Of a stretch of 46,462 bases of DNA, positions 15,922 through 24,691 are shown one piece after another. The stretch comes from an uncultured Bacteroidales bacterium. Its GTDB lineage: Bacteria > Bacteroidota > Bacteroidia > Bacteroidales > P3. The number at the start of each line of letters is the position of its first letter. The first letter of the stretch is position 1. The stretch is taken from positions 1 to 46,462 of the forward strand of contig CAMWNM010000012.1 in assembly GCA_947175635.1 (NCBI GenBank). Reading direction: 5' to 3'. A model generated the notes under the pieces. It worked only from the letters and a program-made list of their open reading frames with translations, searched no databases and was not told the DNA's origin. The position numbers were made by a program, and so were the translations under genes.

Positions 15922-15984
15922 TCATTTCATGTCGGACAGGATGCGTTCCGGACGGTATCCGGCATGATGTAAAATATTGTTGTT

Positions 15985-16935
15985 ATGGATATATCGGTGG
16001 TTGTACCCCTCTTCAATGAAGAAGAATCCTTGCCTGAGTTGTGTGCGTGGATAGAGCGGGTGATGGATGCGAATGGCTTTTCCTACGAAATACTTTTGGT
16101 GGACGACGGAAGCAAGGATGGCTCATGGGCGGAGGTGCGCCGTCTGCGCCGGCAGAACGAGCGGATAAAAGGTATCCGTTTCCGCCGCAACTACGGCAAG
16201 TCGGCCGCCTTGCAGACGGGCTTCGAAGCGGCTGAGGGCAAGGTGGTGATCACCATGGATGCCGATATGCAGGACAGCCCCGATGAAATACCGGAACTCT
16301 ACAGGATGATAACCGAAGAAGGTTATGATGTGGTGTCGGGCTGGAAAAAGAAACGTTACGACCCGCTTTCCAAAACCTTACCCACCAAATTGTTCAACTG
16401 GGCGGTGCGGAAAATGTCGAAAATACATCTTCACGATTTCAACTGCGGCCTGAAAGCTTATCGGCTTGAAGTGGTGAAAAGCATCGAGGTGTATGGAGAG
16501 ATGCACCGTTTCATTCCGGTTATCGCCAAATGGGCGGGTTTCGGGGTGATAGGAGAAAAAGCCGTGCAGCACAGGGCGCGTAAGTACGGCACGACCAAAT
16601 TCGGTATGAACCGCTTTGTAAACGGTTTTCTGGATTTGCTTTCCCTCAGTTTCGTGGGGCGTTTTTCCAAAAAGCCGATGCACTTTTTCGGCAGTTTCGG
16701 GCTTTTGCTGTTCATCATAGGTTTTCTGTCGGCAGTTTGGTTGGGTGCGCAAAAGCTTTATTGCCTCCGCCACGGCATCACGGCTCCCTTGGTAACAGCC
16801 TCTCCTTATTTCTATATCTGTCTGGTGTGTATGCTGATGGGCCTGCAGTTGTTTCTGGCCGGATATCTGGCCGAACTCGTGGGGAGAAACTCGCCCACCC
16901 GCAACACCTATCTGATTGCGGAAAAATTGATTTAA
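15985..16935 (+). CDS. Family 2 glycosyltransferase, polyprenyl-phosphate type
   Basis: A GT2 enzyme of the dolichyl/undecaprenyl-phosphate sugar transferase kind. The N-terminal domain shows SVVVPLFNEEESLPEL, the nucleotide-binding EILLVDDGSKDGS (D-D motif), the catalytic-site motif MDADMQDSPDEIPEL and GEMHRFIPVIAKWAGF. The C-terminus has two transmembrane helices (about residues 235-260 and 275-300), as in ArnC/GtrB-type enzymes that load sugars onto lipid carriers at the inner membrane. The substrate is unknown. The gene is preceded by a -7 box within an inverted repeat. Confidence 0.92.
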   Translation: MDISVVVPLFNEEESLPELCAWIERVMDANGFSYEILLVDDGSKDGSWAEVRRLRRQNERIKGIRFRRNYGKSAALQTGFEAAEGKVVITMDADMQDSPDEIPELYRMITEEGYDVVSGWKKKRYDPLSKTLPTKLFNWAVRKMSKIHLHDFNCGLKAYRLEVVKSIEVYGEMHRFIPVIAKWAGFGVIGEKAVQHRARKYGTTKFGMNRFVNGFLDLLSLSFVGRFSKKPMHFFGSFGLLLFIIGFLSAVWLGAQKLYCLRHGITAPLVTASPYFYICLVCMLMGLQLFLAGYLAELVGRNSPTRNTYLIAEKLI

Positions 16936-16959
16936 GTACCTCTGTAAAATACTTCTGTG

Positions 16960-18087
16960 ATGCGGAAATACTGCTTGTTCCTTTTCTTGCTTTGCATGAT
17001 GTCGCGGGCTTATGCCGCCGTGGCTGTTCCCGATACCAATAAAACGGATGCCAAAGGCAGAAAGCAGGGACTTTGGGTCAGGAAGCCCGAACCGCACAAG
17101 TTGGGTTATACGGGATATTTTAAGGACGATATGCCGCAGGGCCGGTTCGTGTATGTGAACACGGGCGATACGGTGGTGGCGGAAGCGGTGTATTTCAGGG
17201 GCGGTTATGCGAGCTACAACCGGTTTTTCTATCCCGATGGCGGTTTGATGGCCGAAGGTTATTATCTGGATAAGCAAAAAGACAGTGTCTGGAAGATGTA
17301 TGCACCGGATGGCCGGCTTATCAGGGAAGAATGTTTTGCCAACGGGCATCTGCACGGCGAGAGGGTGCTGTACGATAGGAAAGGCGGCGTTGCCGAACGG
17401 CAGCATTGGTTTCGCGGCTTACGCAACGGTGCATGGTTTATTCACGATGAACAGGGGTATCAGCTCTGCACCTACAAGCTTAACCTCTCCCACGGGGATT
17501 ACAAGGTTTTTTATCCCGACAGCACCCGCTTTATCGAAGGGAACTACAACGAAGGCCTGAAGCAGGGGAAATGGTCTTTTTATCTGCCCTCGGGCACTCT
17601 TTACAAAGAAGATACCTATAAAGACAACCTTTTGGTAAACAGGATTCTTTATCTCAAGATTCAGGGGGAACTGCGCCCTGTCCGTACCGATACCGTTCCC
17701 TTGGTGATGATGTATCCTCAGGGCGGCCGGGCCGAATTGCTGTCCGCTTCGGGAAAACGCTGGGTATGCGATGAAAAGTTCGAGACCGTTTGCGGCATCC
17801 TCGATATGGATTTTTACTTCTACGCGAATAAAAACACCCTGGTGGCGTTTGCGGCTTTGGATACGGAAGCATTGCCGGCTTTATTGCGGGAGGCCGAAGC
17901 GGCCGCACCTGTCGAAGAAAAAAGGGACGGAGAAAAAGACGCTTCCCTGCAATTGGGGCAGAATGCCGCGGTGGTACCTTTGCAGCTTCCTTTGCGCATC
18001 CGGACGCCTTTTCCTGTTTATGTGGATGCCAATGGCTTGGATATATTGCGCAACAATCTGCAAAACATGGAGGTAGAAGCCGAATAA
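16960..18087 (+). CDS. MORN-type repeat protein (YwqK-like), secreted
   Basis: A Sec signal peptide (cleavage after RAYA) is followed by about eight repeats of the kind found in YwqK/MORN-variant proteins: LxGYxxGxxxGxWxFYxxxG, seen as GYTGYFKDDMPQGRFVYV, GYYLDKQKDSVWKMYAPDGRL, CFANGHLHGERVLYDRKGG and GNYNEGLKQGKWSFYLPSGTL (residues about 45-215). The C-terminal 130 residues are not repeated and are hydrophobic/acidic. Family members lie at the envelope, often near secretion or adhesion genes; a precise role is unknown. ATG at 16960 is chosen; GTG three bases upstream is also possible. Confidence 0.85.
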   Translation: MRKYCLFLFLLCMMSRAYAAVAVPDTNKTDAKGRKQGLWVRKPEPHKLGYTGYFKDDMPQGRFVYVNTGDTVVAEAVYFRGGYASYNRFFYPDGGLMAEGYYLDKQKDSVWKMYAPDGRLIREECFANGHLHGERVLYDRKGGVAERQHWFRGLRNGAWFIHDEQGYQLCTYKLNLSHGDYKVFYPDSTRFIEGNYNEGLKQGKWSFYLPSGTLYKEDTYKDNLLVNRILYLKIQGELRPVRTDTVPLVMMYPQGGRAELLSASGKRWVCDEKFETVCGILDMDFYFYANKNTLVAFAALDTEALPALLREAEAAAPVEEKRDGEKDASLQLGQNAAVVPLQLPLRIRTPFPVYVDANGLDILRNNLQNMEVEAE

Positions 18088-18116
18088 ACGTTCCGGCAAG
18101 AGGGCTGCGACAAGGA

Positions 18117-18148
18117 TTTGCAAGATTAAAAAAAAGTACGTACTTTTG
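18117..18148 (+). promoter_or_regulatory. tRNA-Leu promoter
   Basis: TTTG at 18117-18120 and TACTTTTG at 18141-18148 are separated by exactly 20 bases: a complete Bacteroidota promoter. The tRNA begins 15 bases downstream. Confidence 0.85.
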
Positions 18149-18163
18149 TGGCCCTCTGAACCA

Positions 18164-18247
18164 GCCTGAGTGGCGGAATAGGTAGACGCGTTGGTCTCAA
18201 ACACCAATGAGGTAAAACTCGTATCGGTTCGATTCCGATCTCAGGTA
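18164..18247 (+). tRNA. tRNA-Leu (anticodon CAA)
   Basis: The sequence folds as a class II tRNA: acceptor GCCTGAG pairing with CTCAGGT, D-arm, anticodon stem TTGGT/ACCAA with loop CTCAAAC (anticodon CAA, reading UUG), a long variable arm, and T-arm TCGG-TTCGATT-CCGA. CCA is not encoded. A full promoter precedes and a terminator follows. Confidence 0.96.
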
Positions 18248-18252
18248 CAGGA

Positions 18253-18292
18253 CAAGCCCTTCGACAATAAAAGTCGAGGGGCTTTTTATTTA
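18253..18292 (+). terminator. Terminator of tRNA-Leu
   Basis: AGCCCTTCGAC and GTCGAGGGGCT form an 11-bp stem with one wobble, followed by a T-run (TTTTTATTTAT). Confidence 0.9.
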
Positions 18293-18319
18293 TGGTTTTG
18301 GGAAATTAAGGTTTGGCCG

Positions 18320-19225
18320 CTATCCTTTCAGGGGCGTTTCTCCCGAAAGTCTGCCTTTTATTTTGCAGGCCACCGTACAAACGGCCGCGAAGCCGAGCAG
18401 GGATGCCGCAACCCAAAGAAAGCCGGGTGTATGTTCGAGATTTTGCGGATCGAAGGAGATGCGCCCGTTGAAATACAGGAAGTGAAGCAGGGATAGGATG
18501 CCGTTGTTGAGGGTGTGGACAAGCACCGGCACCCAGATCGTACCCGACCAAACGTATAGATAGCCCAATAGCGCGCCCAGCAACAAACGGGGAAAGAAAC
18601 CGAACAGGTCGAGATGGAAAAGGCTGAAGATAACCGCCGTTGTCCATACGGCCGCATGACGGTTGCCGATCCATTCGCCCAAAAGATTCTGGAGACCGCC
18701 CCGGAAGAAAAATTCTTCGCATAGGCCGGCGCCGGCCGCCACCACAAGCAGGGAGCAGACAAAAAGCCCCGGGCTTTTTACTTGAAGCAGTTGCAGGCTG
18801 ATTTGTTCGGATTGGGCGGTCTTGTTGCGGAAATAGGCTTCAAGACCGCTCCACGACTGGGGAAAATGCCATGCCGCGTTCCATTCCTGAACGGCGGAGA
18901 TAAACGGACAGAGCAACAAGTAAGCCGCTATGGCCAACAGCACCGGCAGCCAGGAAATGCCTTTGCGCCATTGCAGATAGTCCGTATGGGCGGCTTGTTT
19001 CATGCGTGCCAGCCAAAAGGCGGGCAGCAAGAATCCGCCCAGTATCGAGAAACTTTGTACCAGAAGGAGGGAGGGCGTTTGGTAAAAAGCTTCCGCGCCG
19101 AAAATCAAAATGGAGAGCAAACCGCCTATGTTGGCGCTTACAATGAGGCTTCCTGCGCTGAAAAGGGCAAAGCAGAGGAACTGCACCCATAGGGGAAACC
19201 GGTAAAAAGCATCGCGTATTTTCAT
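18320..19225 (-). CDS. CPBP family intramembrane glutamic protease
   Basis: A multi-spanning membrane protein of 301 aa with the CPBP/Rce1 motifs: EEFFFRGGLQNLL (CEExxxR, catalytic glutamates) at about residue 170, SLFHLDLFGF with its histidine, and LVHTLNNGI. Seven to eight transmembrane segments are visible. Family members cleave substrates within the membrane or act in bacteriocin immunity; the substrate here is unknown. A good promoter (TTG-N21-TATATTTG, 19269-19300) precedes it in the divergent gap to porZ. Confidence 0.92.
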   Translation of the reverse strand: MKIRDAFYRFPLWVQFLCFALFSAGSLIVSANIGGLLSILIFGAEAFYQTPSLLLVQSFSILGGFLLPAFWLARMKQAAHTDYLQWRKGISWLPVLLAIAAYLLLCPFISAVQEWNAAWHFPQSWSGLEAYFRNKTAQSEQISLQLLQVKSPGLFVCSLLVVAAGAGLCEEFFFRGGLQNLLGEWIGNRHAAVWTTAVIFSLFHLDLFGFFPRLLLGALLGYLYVWSGTIWVPVLVHTLNNGILSLLHFLYFNGRISFDPQNLEHTPGFLWVAASLLGFAAVCTVACKIKGRLSGETPLKG

Positions 19226-19268
19226 GAAAGTAAGTTAAGGCAGGCTTTTCGGGGCGGCCTGATGCGGG

Positions 19269-19300
19269 CAAATATAAGTGGAAAATCCGTAAATTCGCAA
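19269..19300 (-). promoter_or_regulatory. Predicted promoter of the CPBP gene
   Basis: TATATTTG (19269-19276) with TTG (19298-19300) 21 bases upstream on the minus strand. A weaker, one-mismatch -7 (TAAATTCG, 19289-19296) on the plus strand may serve porZ, so the divergent promoters overlap. Confidence 0.7.
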
Positions 19301-19325
19301 CTTAGGTCTAAAAAGGAAGGCAGCG

Positions 19326-21662
19326 ATGAGGATTAAGAAAACAGGGATTTTATGGGGTTTGGTCTGCTTGTTGACAGCAAGCGTTTACGGGCAGGGCATC
19401 GAAGTGGGCAAGTGGCGCATGCATGTGGCGCCTACGGAAATCTTGCAGATGGCGCAACGGGGAGCGGAAGTGTTCGGAGTCATGGAGAAGGAGTTGGTGT
19501 ATGTGGATACCCGCGACAATGTGCTGTATGAAATGAACCGGACCCATGGGTTGAGCGGAGTGGGGATCTCAAGTGTGGCATACAACGAAACACAGGATGT
19601 TTTGGTGGTGGGTTACGGCGACGGTTTGATAGACCTTGTGTCGGGCTATAACGAAGTGTTTTCCATTGCCGACATCCGCGATAAGAATCTCGGTGTGGGC
19701 AAGAACATATACCGCATCGTAACCGAGGGAAGATACGCCTATCTGGCCACACAGTTCGGCTTGGTGGTGGTGGATGTGCGCAAGGAAGAGATCAAGGAAA
19801 CCTACTTCATAGGAGAAAACAACACCTATGTGCCGGTTTATACGGTTGCATTGGACAAAGACTATATCTACGCCGCCACTTCGGAAGGGTTGAAGTATGC
19901 CTCTCGGAATGCGGCCAATCTCAACGATTACGCGGCATGGCATCGGGACAGTCTTTTTGCCGGCAAGCAAATCAGTTATTGCGTTTCCGCATGGGGCGAT
20001 ATTGTGCTGTATGATGAGGGTACCCTTTATCGCGGAGGGGCCGGAGGCTGGCAGGTGTTGAAGGTGCTGGACTCGGCACAGACGCTTACGGCATTGGGCG
20101 GAGATGAGGCGCGTCTGATGATGGCTGTTCAGAATACGGCAACGGGACTCAGCACGGCCGAGATATGGGATGCCGGCCAGCAGCCTGTTTTTTCCATACC
20201 GGAAACTCCATACGGGATAACGGCGCTTCTGTTCGAATCGCCCGGTTATTTATGGTTGGGCCTGAATATAGGGCGGATGCAACGTTTCGACATGGAGGGG
20301 AAATGGACTTCGTATATGGTGCGGGGGCCGGCTTCCAACAATTGTTTTTCCATTTCATCTACTGGAAAGGGTGTCACGATGGCCGGCGGCGGCTACAACG
20401 CTTTTTTTGCCCCCGCAAGTTTTGCATTCGCTGTCAGTTTGTTTGAGAATGAGTATGAGGGGTGGCGGGCATATACGAGTGGAAATGTGGAAGCGGCCGG
20501 TTTGCCGTCTTCGGTGCGTTCCGTGACCCAAGTGGTGGAGGACCCTTTCCAGCCGGGGCATCTTTTTGCGGCCAGCAGTATTTCGGGTTTGGTGGAAATA
20601 GGGGTTGATGGAAAATGGACTCTGTACGATGCCACGAATTCGGCACTGCAGAACGACTATATCTACGGTTCCACGTGTCGTGTATATGATCTGGCCTTTG
20701 ATGCGGAGGGGAATCTTTGGATGTTGAACGCGATCGCTTCGCAAAGCGGTTTGGTTTGCCGGAAACGGAACGGCGAGTGGCTGTCGTACGATTTCAGGGT
20801 GGCCGGCAATGCCGTGGATTCACGTCCCAAAGCACTTATGGTGGATTATTGGAAGCAGAAGTGGGTGATATTCGACAACCAGAAACTGGCCGTTTTCAAG
20901 ACCGACGGAACGTCGATACAGGGGTTGCAGGTGAATTTGAATCAGGGCAATACATTGAACACCAACAATGTATTTTGTTTAGTGGAAGATGATCTGGGGC
21001 ATGTCTGGATGGGTACCGACCGTGGCGTGAAGGTGATAGACCAACATGCCAGAATGTTTGAGAATCCGTCGGGAACCACCAGTTCGGTCAATACCAAAAC
21101 AATCCGTGTGCCTACGGATGGATTTTTGATAGAACTGCTCAATACCGATCAGGTAAGGGCCATCGCGGTGGATGGCGCCAACCGAAAATGGCTGGGAACC
21201 GCCTCCGGCGGCGTATATCTAGTATCTTCCGACGGCATGGAGGAAATATGCCATTTTACGAAGGAAAATTCCCCGCTTCCCTCCGATATCATTACCGCCT
21301 TGGCTGTTGACGATAGAACGGGGGAGGTGTTTATCGGTACCGACGGCGGCTTGATTTCGTATCGGGGCACGGCCACCCGCACCGAGGGCAATCCCAGAAA
21401 AGAAGCGCGGGCGTTTCCCAATCCGGTGCGTCCCGGCTATGAGGGTTTGATCAATGTCAAGGGCCTGCCGCAGAACGCCATCGTGAAGATTACCGATACC
21501 CGGGGCGGTTTGATTTATCAGGGAAGAGCCACCGGCGGCCAGCTTTCGTGGAATGGATACGGGATGAACGGCAAACGTCCGTCTTCGGGGGTGTTGTTTG
21601 TTTTTGCCTGTCAGGAAGACGGCTCGCAGACACTGGCCTGTAAAATCTTCTATATCCGATGA
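19326..21662 (+). CDS. porZ: T9SS protein PorZ
   Basis: PorZ is a surface component of the type IX secretion attachment complex (with PorU, PorV and PorQ), which cleaves and anchors T9SS cargo. The 778-residue length agrees with the known protein. The signal peptide probably ends at SVYG|QG, leaving Gln23 at the N-terminus. Two propeller-like beta domains span about residues 30-690, with repeated motifs such as AATSEGLKYA, VWMGTDRGVKV, RKWLGTASGGVYL and VFIGTDGGLISY. A C-terminal sorting-like domain follows (RAFPNPVRPGYEGLI onwards). recO overlaps its stop by 4 bases, so the two are cotranscribed. The other T9SS core genes (porKLMN, porU, porV) are not in the window. Confidence 0.9.
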   Translation: MRIKKTGILWGLVCLLTASVYGQGIEVGKWRMHVAPTEILQMAQRGAEVFGVMEKELVYVDTRDNVLYEMNRTHGLSGVGISSVAYNETQDVLVVGYGDGLIDLVSGYNEVFSIADIRDKNLGVGKNIYRIVTEGRYAYLATQFGLVVVDVRKEEIKETYFIGENNTYVPVYTVALDKDYIYAATSEGLKYASRNAANLNDYAAWHRDSLFAGKQISYCVSAWGDIVLYDEGTLYRGGAGGWQVLKVLDSAQTLTALGGDEARLMMAVQNTATGLSTAEIWDAGQQPVFSIPETPYGITALLFESPGYLWLGLNIGRMQRFDMEGKWTSYMVRGPASNNCFSISSTGKGVTMAGGGYNAFFAPASFAFAVSLFENEYEGWRAYTSGNVEAAGLPSSVRSVTQVVEDPFQPGHLFAASSISGLVEIGVDGKWTLYDATNSALQNDYIYGSTCRVYDLAFDAEGNLWMLNAIASQSGLVCRKRNGEWLSYDFRVAGNAVDSRPKALMVDYWKQKWVIFDNQKLAVFKTDGTSIQGLQVNLNQGNTLNTNNVFCLVEDDLGHVWMGTDRGVKVIDQHARMFENPSGTTSSVNTKTIRVPTDGFLIELLNTDQVRAIAVDGANRKWLGTASGGVYLVSSDGMEEICHFTKENSPLPSDIITALAVDDRTGEVFIGTDGGLISYRGTATRTEGNPRKEARAFPNPVRPGYEGLINVKGLPQNAIVKITDTRGGLIYQGRATGGQLSWNGYGMNGKRPSSGVLFVFACQEDGSQTLACKIFYIR

Positions 21663-22399
21663 GGGTAAGTACCGAGGGGATTGTGCTTCAGCAAATCCGT
21701 TACGGCGACAATAGCAGTGTAGTCAAGATATACACCCGTCAAAGCGGTTTGCAGAGTTTTATGCTCAAGGGAGGTTCGCGTCCCGGCGGTCGGTTCAGGG
21801 CCTCTTGTTTTTTTCCGCTCAGTCAGGTTGAAATCACTTACAATCAACCTCGCCAGGGAGTGGGGATGCCCTATCTGAGCGAAGTCAAGATATCCCACGC
21901 CTATCGGGAAATGTTTACCGATATTCGCAAAAGCAGTGTGGCCCTGTTTTTGGCCGAAGTGATGGTACGTTGCATTACGCAGAGCGAGCAGGATACGGTT
22001 TTTTATGAGAAAACGGCACGTGCCTTACGCCGTTTCGATCTGCAGAGCGGGAATCTTGCCGAATTTCATCTGTTTTTTGTACTGGAAATCGCTTCCGCAT
22101 TGGGATTTTATCCGATGGCGGCAGGTCATGGGGCAGCGTATTTCGATCTGCGGGAGGGGTGCTTCCTGCCGGAAAGACCCGTGCATGAAGATTTTTTGCA
22201 AGGCAGGGATGCGGCCAACATGGAGCGGCTTTTATGCGAACGGGAACGGAACGGAGGGGAGATTCCGTTTCTCAACATGTTTTCATCGGCCGAACGCTTC
22301 GCCCTTTTGCAGGCGTTGATACGTTATTGCAAACTGCAATCGGGCATGGAAGGAAGCATTAAGTCACTTTCCGTACTGCGGGAAATCTTTACCGTTTGA
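21659..22399 (+). CDS. recO: DNA repair protein RecO
   Basis: RecO helps load RecA onto SSB-coated gaps. The 246-residue protein shows the N-terminal OB-fold (TEGIVLQQIRYGDNSSVVKIYTRQSGL in pieces, SFMLKGGSRPGG) and the helical domain characteristic of the family (FFVLEIASALGFYP). The bacterial Zn cysteines of some RecO proteins are absent, which is normal in Bacteroidota. Its ATG overlaps the porZ stop (ATGA), coupling a repair gene to a secretion gene. A large inverted repeat lies directly after it. Confidence 0.93.
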   Translation: MRVSTEGIVLQQIRYGDNSSVVKIYTRQSGLQSFMLKGGSRPGGRFRASCFFPLSQVEITYNQPRQGVGMPYLSEVKISHAYREMFTDIRKSSVALFLAEVMVRCITQSEQDTVFYEKTARALRRFDLQSGNLAEFHLFFVLEIASALGFYPMAAGHGAAYFDLREGCFLPERPVHEDFLQGRDAANMERLLCERERNGGEIPFLNMFSSAERFALLQALIRYCKLQSGMEGSIKSLSVLREIFTV

Positions 22400-22410
22400 T
22401 ACATCCCGCT

Positions 22411-22586
22411 GACCGAACTTTCCGAGGGGTGCCGGGAAGCCGTCCGTCCGGAAAGGTGGCAAGAGAGGAAAAAGAGGGGCGAGATGCAAGGCGCAGCCCG
22501 AAGGAAAGAGAGGGAGCGTACATAAGTACGAGACCGAACTTTCCGAGGGGTGCAACGCAGCAGATCGCCCCTCTTTTTCCTCTCTT
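22411..22586. repeat. Hairpin-forming intergenic repeat element between recO and a thioredoxin gene
   Basis: A 22-base perfect inverted repeat (22461-22482 and 22565-22586) encloses 82 bases with a second stem (GGAAAG/CTTTCC) and a tip CGTAC-ATAA-GTACG. A 22-base direct repeat (22411-22432 and 22532-22553, containing ACCGAACTTTCCGAGGGG) lies partly outside and partly inside it. The right arm overlaps the 3' end of the minus-strand gene. The element looks like a REP/MITE-type unit and may also stop both convergent transcripts. Confidence 0.8.
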
Positions 22587-24087
22587 ATTCTAAGGGGAAT
22601 TTTTCATTAGGATAATGCACCCCCTGCCAATTCAGAATAAAATCCTTCAGATACTGCGGATCAATCTTTTTTGTCACGATACGCTTTTCCCTGTCGATCA
22701 CATACACGGTGGGCGTGGTAACGATATCCCAGGCATCGTTGTAATCCAAATTGGATTCTTTGCCGTTGAGGTTGTACCATCCCTCCAAATCATGTTCGCG
22801 GATATATTTTTTCCATGCCGGCACGTCAAAGTCCTTGCAGATGGCAAACACTTCAAAATCCAGGCGGTCTTTTTCTTCCATATAGAGCTTGTGCCATTGC
22901 GGCATGGCCGTTTTGCAGTGCCCACAAGTGGTCGACCAGAAAATCACCACCGAATAGCGTCTGGGAGAACTGAATACGGATACCCAATTGGGGTGAGCAT
23001 TGTCGATGGTGGTGTCGGGACAGTAGAATTCGGCCGGCCTGTTGCCGATCAGGAGCGGTTCCACGCGTTCGATCCGTTTACGGAAATTTTCCACGATGCT
23101 TGCCGAAGCCCAGAAGGCATCGCCGCCTAAGTAATATTTTTTTGCCAGGTAGACCCAAATGGCATCCTGACCGATGATCTCCGAACGCTGGTAAGCATCT
23201 ACCGGATACCATACCAGAAATTTGAATATCTCACTGTGAGAATCGGCACAACGCGCCTTTTCTATCACCCTTTCCCATGCGTATTTGATCGAGTCGGGGC
23301 TTTGCATGTAAAGTACCTTTTCCTGAAAAGACTTGACGCGTTGATAGAGCAGGGGCGTGCGCAACAGGCGTTCATCGCACAAATCGAAATTGTCGAAATA
23401 GTGGTTCTTGTAGTATTCGTATTGCCAGTTGCGTTTAAGCGAATCGGGTATGCTTTCGGGTGCGTCGGGCACTTCCACTTCTTTCTGGGCGTTGAAAATG
23501 GCCGCCATCAGGTTGTCGGGATGCGTCCGGGCAAAATTTTCCCGATCCAGCTCTATCTTTTTGTAGAGTTGGTTGATCTGTTCGTGCAATTCCTCTTTTC
23601 TCGCCTCGTCGGCCGCGGTTTCCGCTTCCTTATATTCTGTCTGCAAGGTGTTTATGGCCTGGAAGTCTTTCTTGCCCACGGCGGCGAAGGCCTGATAGTC
23701 ATCGTTTTCGGGAGAATTGCGGAAAGAGATATTGGAGAACATATCGGGATAAGAGGTCTCGATTTCGATATGCTGATATTGATCGAAAATAAAGTCCACA
23801 TACTGGCGGTCGCCGGTAATGAGCATATACATGCCGCCGTCTTTGGCTTTGTCTCCTTTGAAGAGATAAGTCCGGGTCTTGGGATTGTACACGGCCGTGT
23901 CCGAAATATATTGCGCCGACCAATTGTAATAACCCAGATAGAGCTCGTGATTCAGTGAATCAGGATAATTGGCCAGCTTTACTTTTATCTCGAAACCGTC
24001 TTGCCCGGCGGCATTGCCGGCTGTGGCGCAATCCATTGCCGCCAAGCAGGTGAACAAGGGGAGGAAGAGGGCGATAAGTCTTTTCAT
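22585..24087 (-). CDS. TlpA-like thiol-disulfide protein, DUF5106-type, secreted
   Basis: A Sec signal peptide is followed by about 330 residues with DUF4369/DUF5106 features (strand FEIKVKLANYPDSLNHELYLGYYN, coil ELHEQINQLYKKIELDREN in part), then a C-terminal thioredoxin domain: FWSTTCGHCKTAMPQWHKLY (CGHC redox site) and the cis-proline in TTPTVYVID. Such proteins reduce or exchange disulfides in the periplasm. The start is ATG at 24087 (MKRLIAL). The last bases lie in the right arm of the hairpin element at 22411-22586. Confidence 0.9.
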   Translation of the reverse strand: MKRLIALFLPLFTCLAAMDCATAGNAAGQDGFEIKVKLANYPDSLNHELYLGYYNWSAQYISDTAVYNPKTRTYLFKGDKAKDGGMYMLITGDRQYVDFIFDQYQHIEIETSYPDMFSNISFRNSPENDDYQAFAAVGKKDFQAINTLQTEYKEAETAADEARKEELHEQINQLYKKIELDRENFARTHPDNLMAAIFNAQKEVEVPDAPESIPDSLKRNWQYEYYKNHYFDNFDLCDERLLRTPLLYQRVKSFQEKVLYMQSPDSIKYAWERVIEKARCADSHSEIFKFLVWYPVDAYQRSEIIGQDAIWVYLAKKYYLGGDAFWASASIVENFRKRIERVEPLLIGNRPAEFYCPDTTIDNAHPNWVSVFSSPRRYSVVIFWSTTCGHCKTAMPQWHKLYMEEKDRLDFEVFAICKDFDVPAWKKYIREHDLEGWYNLNGKESNLDYNDAWDIVTTPTVYVIDREKRIVTKKIDPQYLKDFILNWQGVHYPNEKFPLE

Positions 24088-24123
24088 GGTGCACATTTTT
24101 CAAGATCGTTTGCAATTGCAATA

Positions 24124-24681
24124 TTACATAAGTTGACGCAATTCCCGCTCCAATTCCCCGGTGGTGTTCACCACCCGAAGTAATTGGCGGTTCAGGGGTT
24201 GCAGGAATCCGCAATCCTGCATTTTCTGAAGCATTTGCAGCAGGGCATCGAAGAAGCCCTCGGTGTTGAGCAGCAAAACGGGCTTATCGATTTGTTTGAG
24301 CTGCACCAATACAAGGGTTTCGAACAATTCGTCCAAAGTGCCGTAAGAACCGGGCAGGGTGAGGAATATATCGGCATCCCTTATCAGGCGTTCCTTGCGT
24401 TCGGCCATGGTCTTTACCTTGGTGAGTTTGGGCAGGGAGGGATGCACCACTTCGAAGTCGTAGTCTTCGAAAAAATCGGGAATCACCCCGTGCACGAACG
24501 CGCCGTTAGCCAAAGCCGCATCGGCCACCACGCCCATTGTGCCGCAACAGGCACCGCCGTAAAGCAGGTTGAATCCCATGCGGCCCACCAAAACGCCCAC
24601 TTCTTTTGCCGTATCGGCATACAGGCGTTGGTTTCCCATCGAAGAAGCGCAATAGATGCAGATGTTTTTTCCGTTTTTCAT
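24124..24681 (-). CDS. LOG family protein (TIGR00730)
   Basis: A Rossmann-fold protein of the LOG family, whose plant and bacterial members release cytokinin-like bases from nucleoside monophosphates (phosphoribohydrolase). The signatures are CIYCASSMG, LLYGGACCGTMGVVADAALANGA in pieces (YGGACCGTMGVVA), MAERKERLI and PGSYGTLDELFE. The usual PGGxGTxxE loop has serine for its second glycine. The ATG at 24681 is chosen. It follows the EnvC-like gene by 10 bases, in the same operon. Confidence 0.92.
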   Translation of the reverse strand: MKNGKNICIYCASSMGNQRLYADTAKEVGVLVGRMGFNLLYGGACCGTMGVVADAALANGAFVHGVIPDFFEDYDFEVVHPSLPKLTKVKTMAERKERLIRDADIFLTLPGSYGTLDELFETLVLVQLKQIDKPVLLLNTEGFFDALLQMLQKMQDCGFLQPLNRQLLRVVNTTGELERELRQLM

Positions 24682-24691
24682 AGCGGCAGAT

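Noticed and set aside
15740-15925. A 61-codon minus-strand frame around the SRP RNA
   Set aside because: It overlaps the SRP RNA itself, which is better supported.
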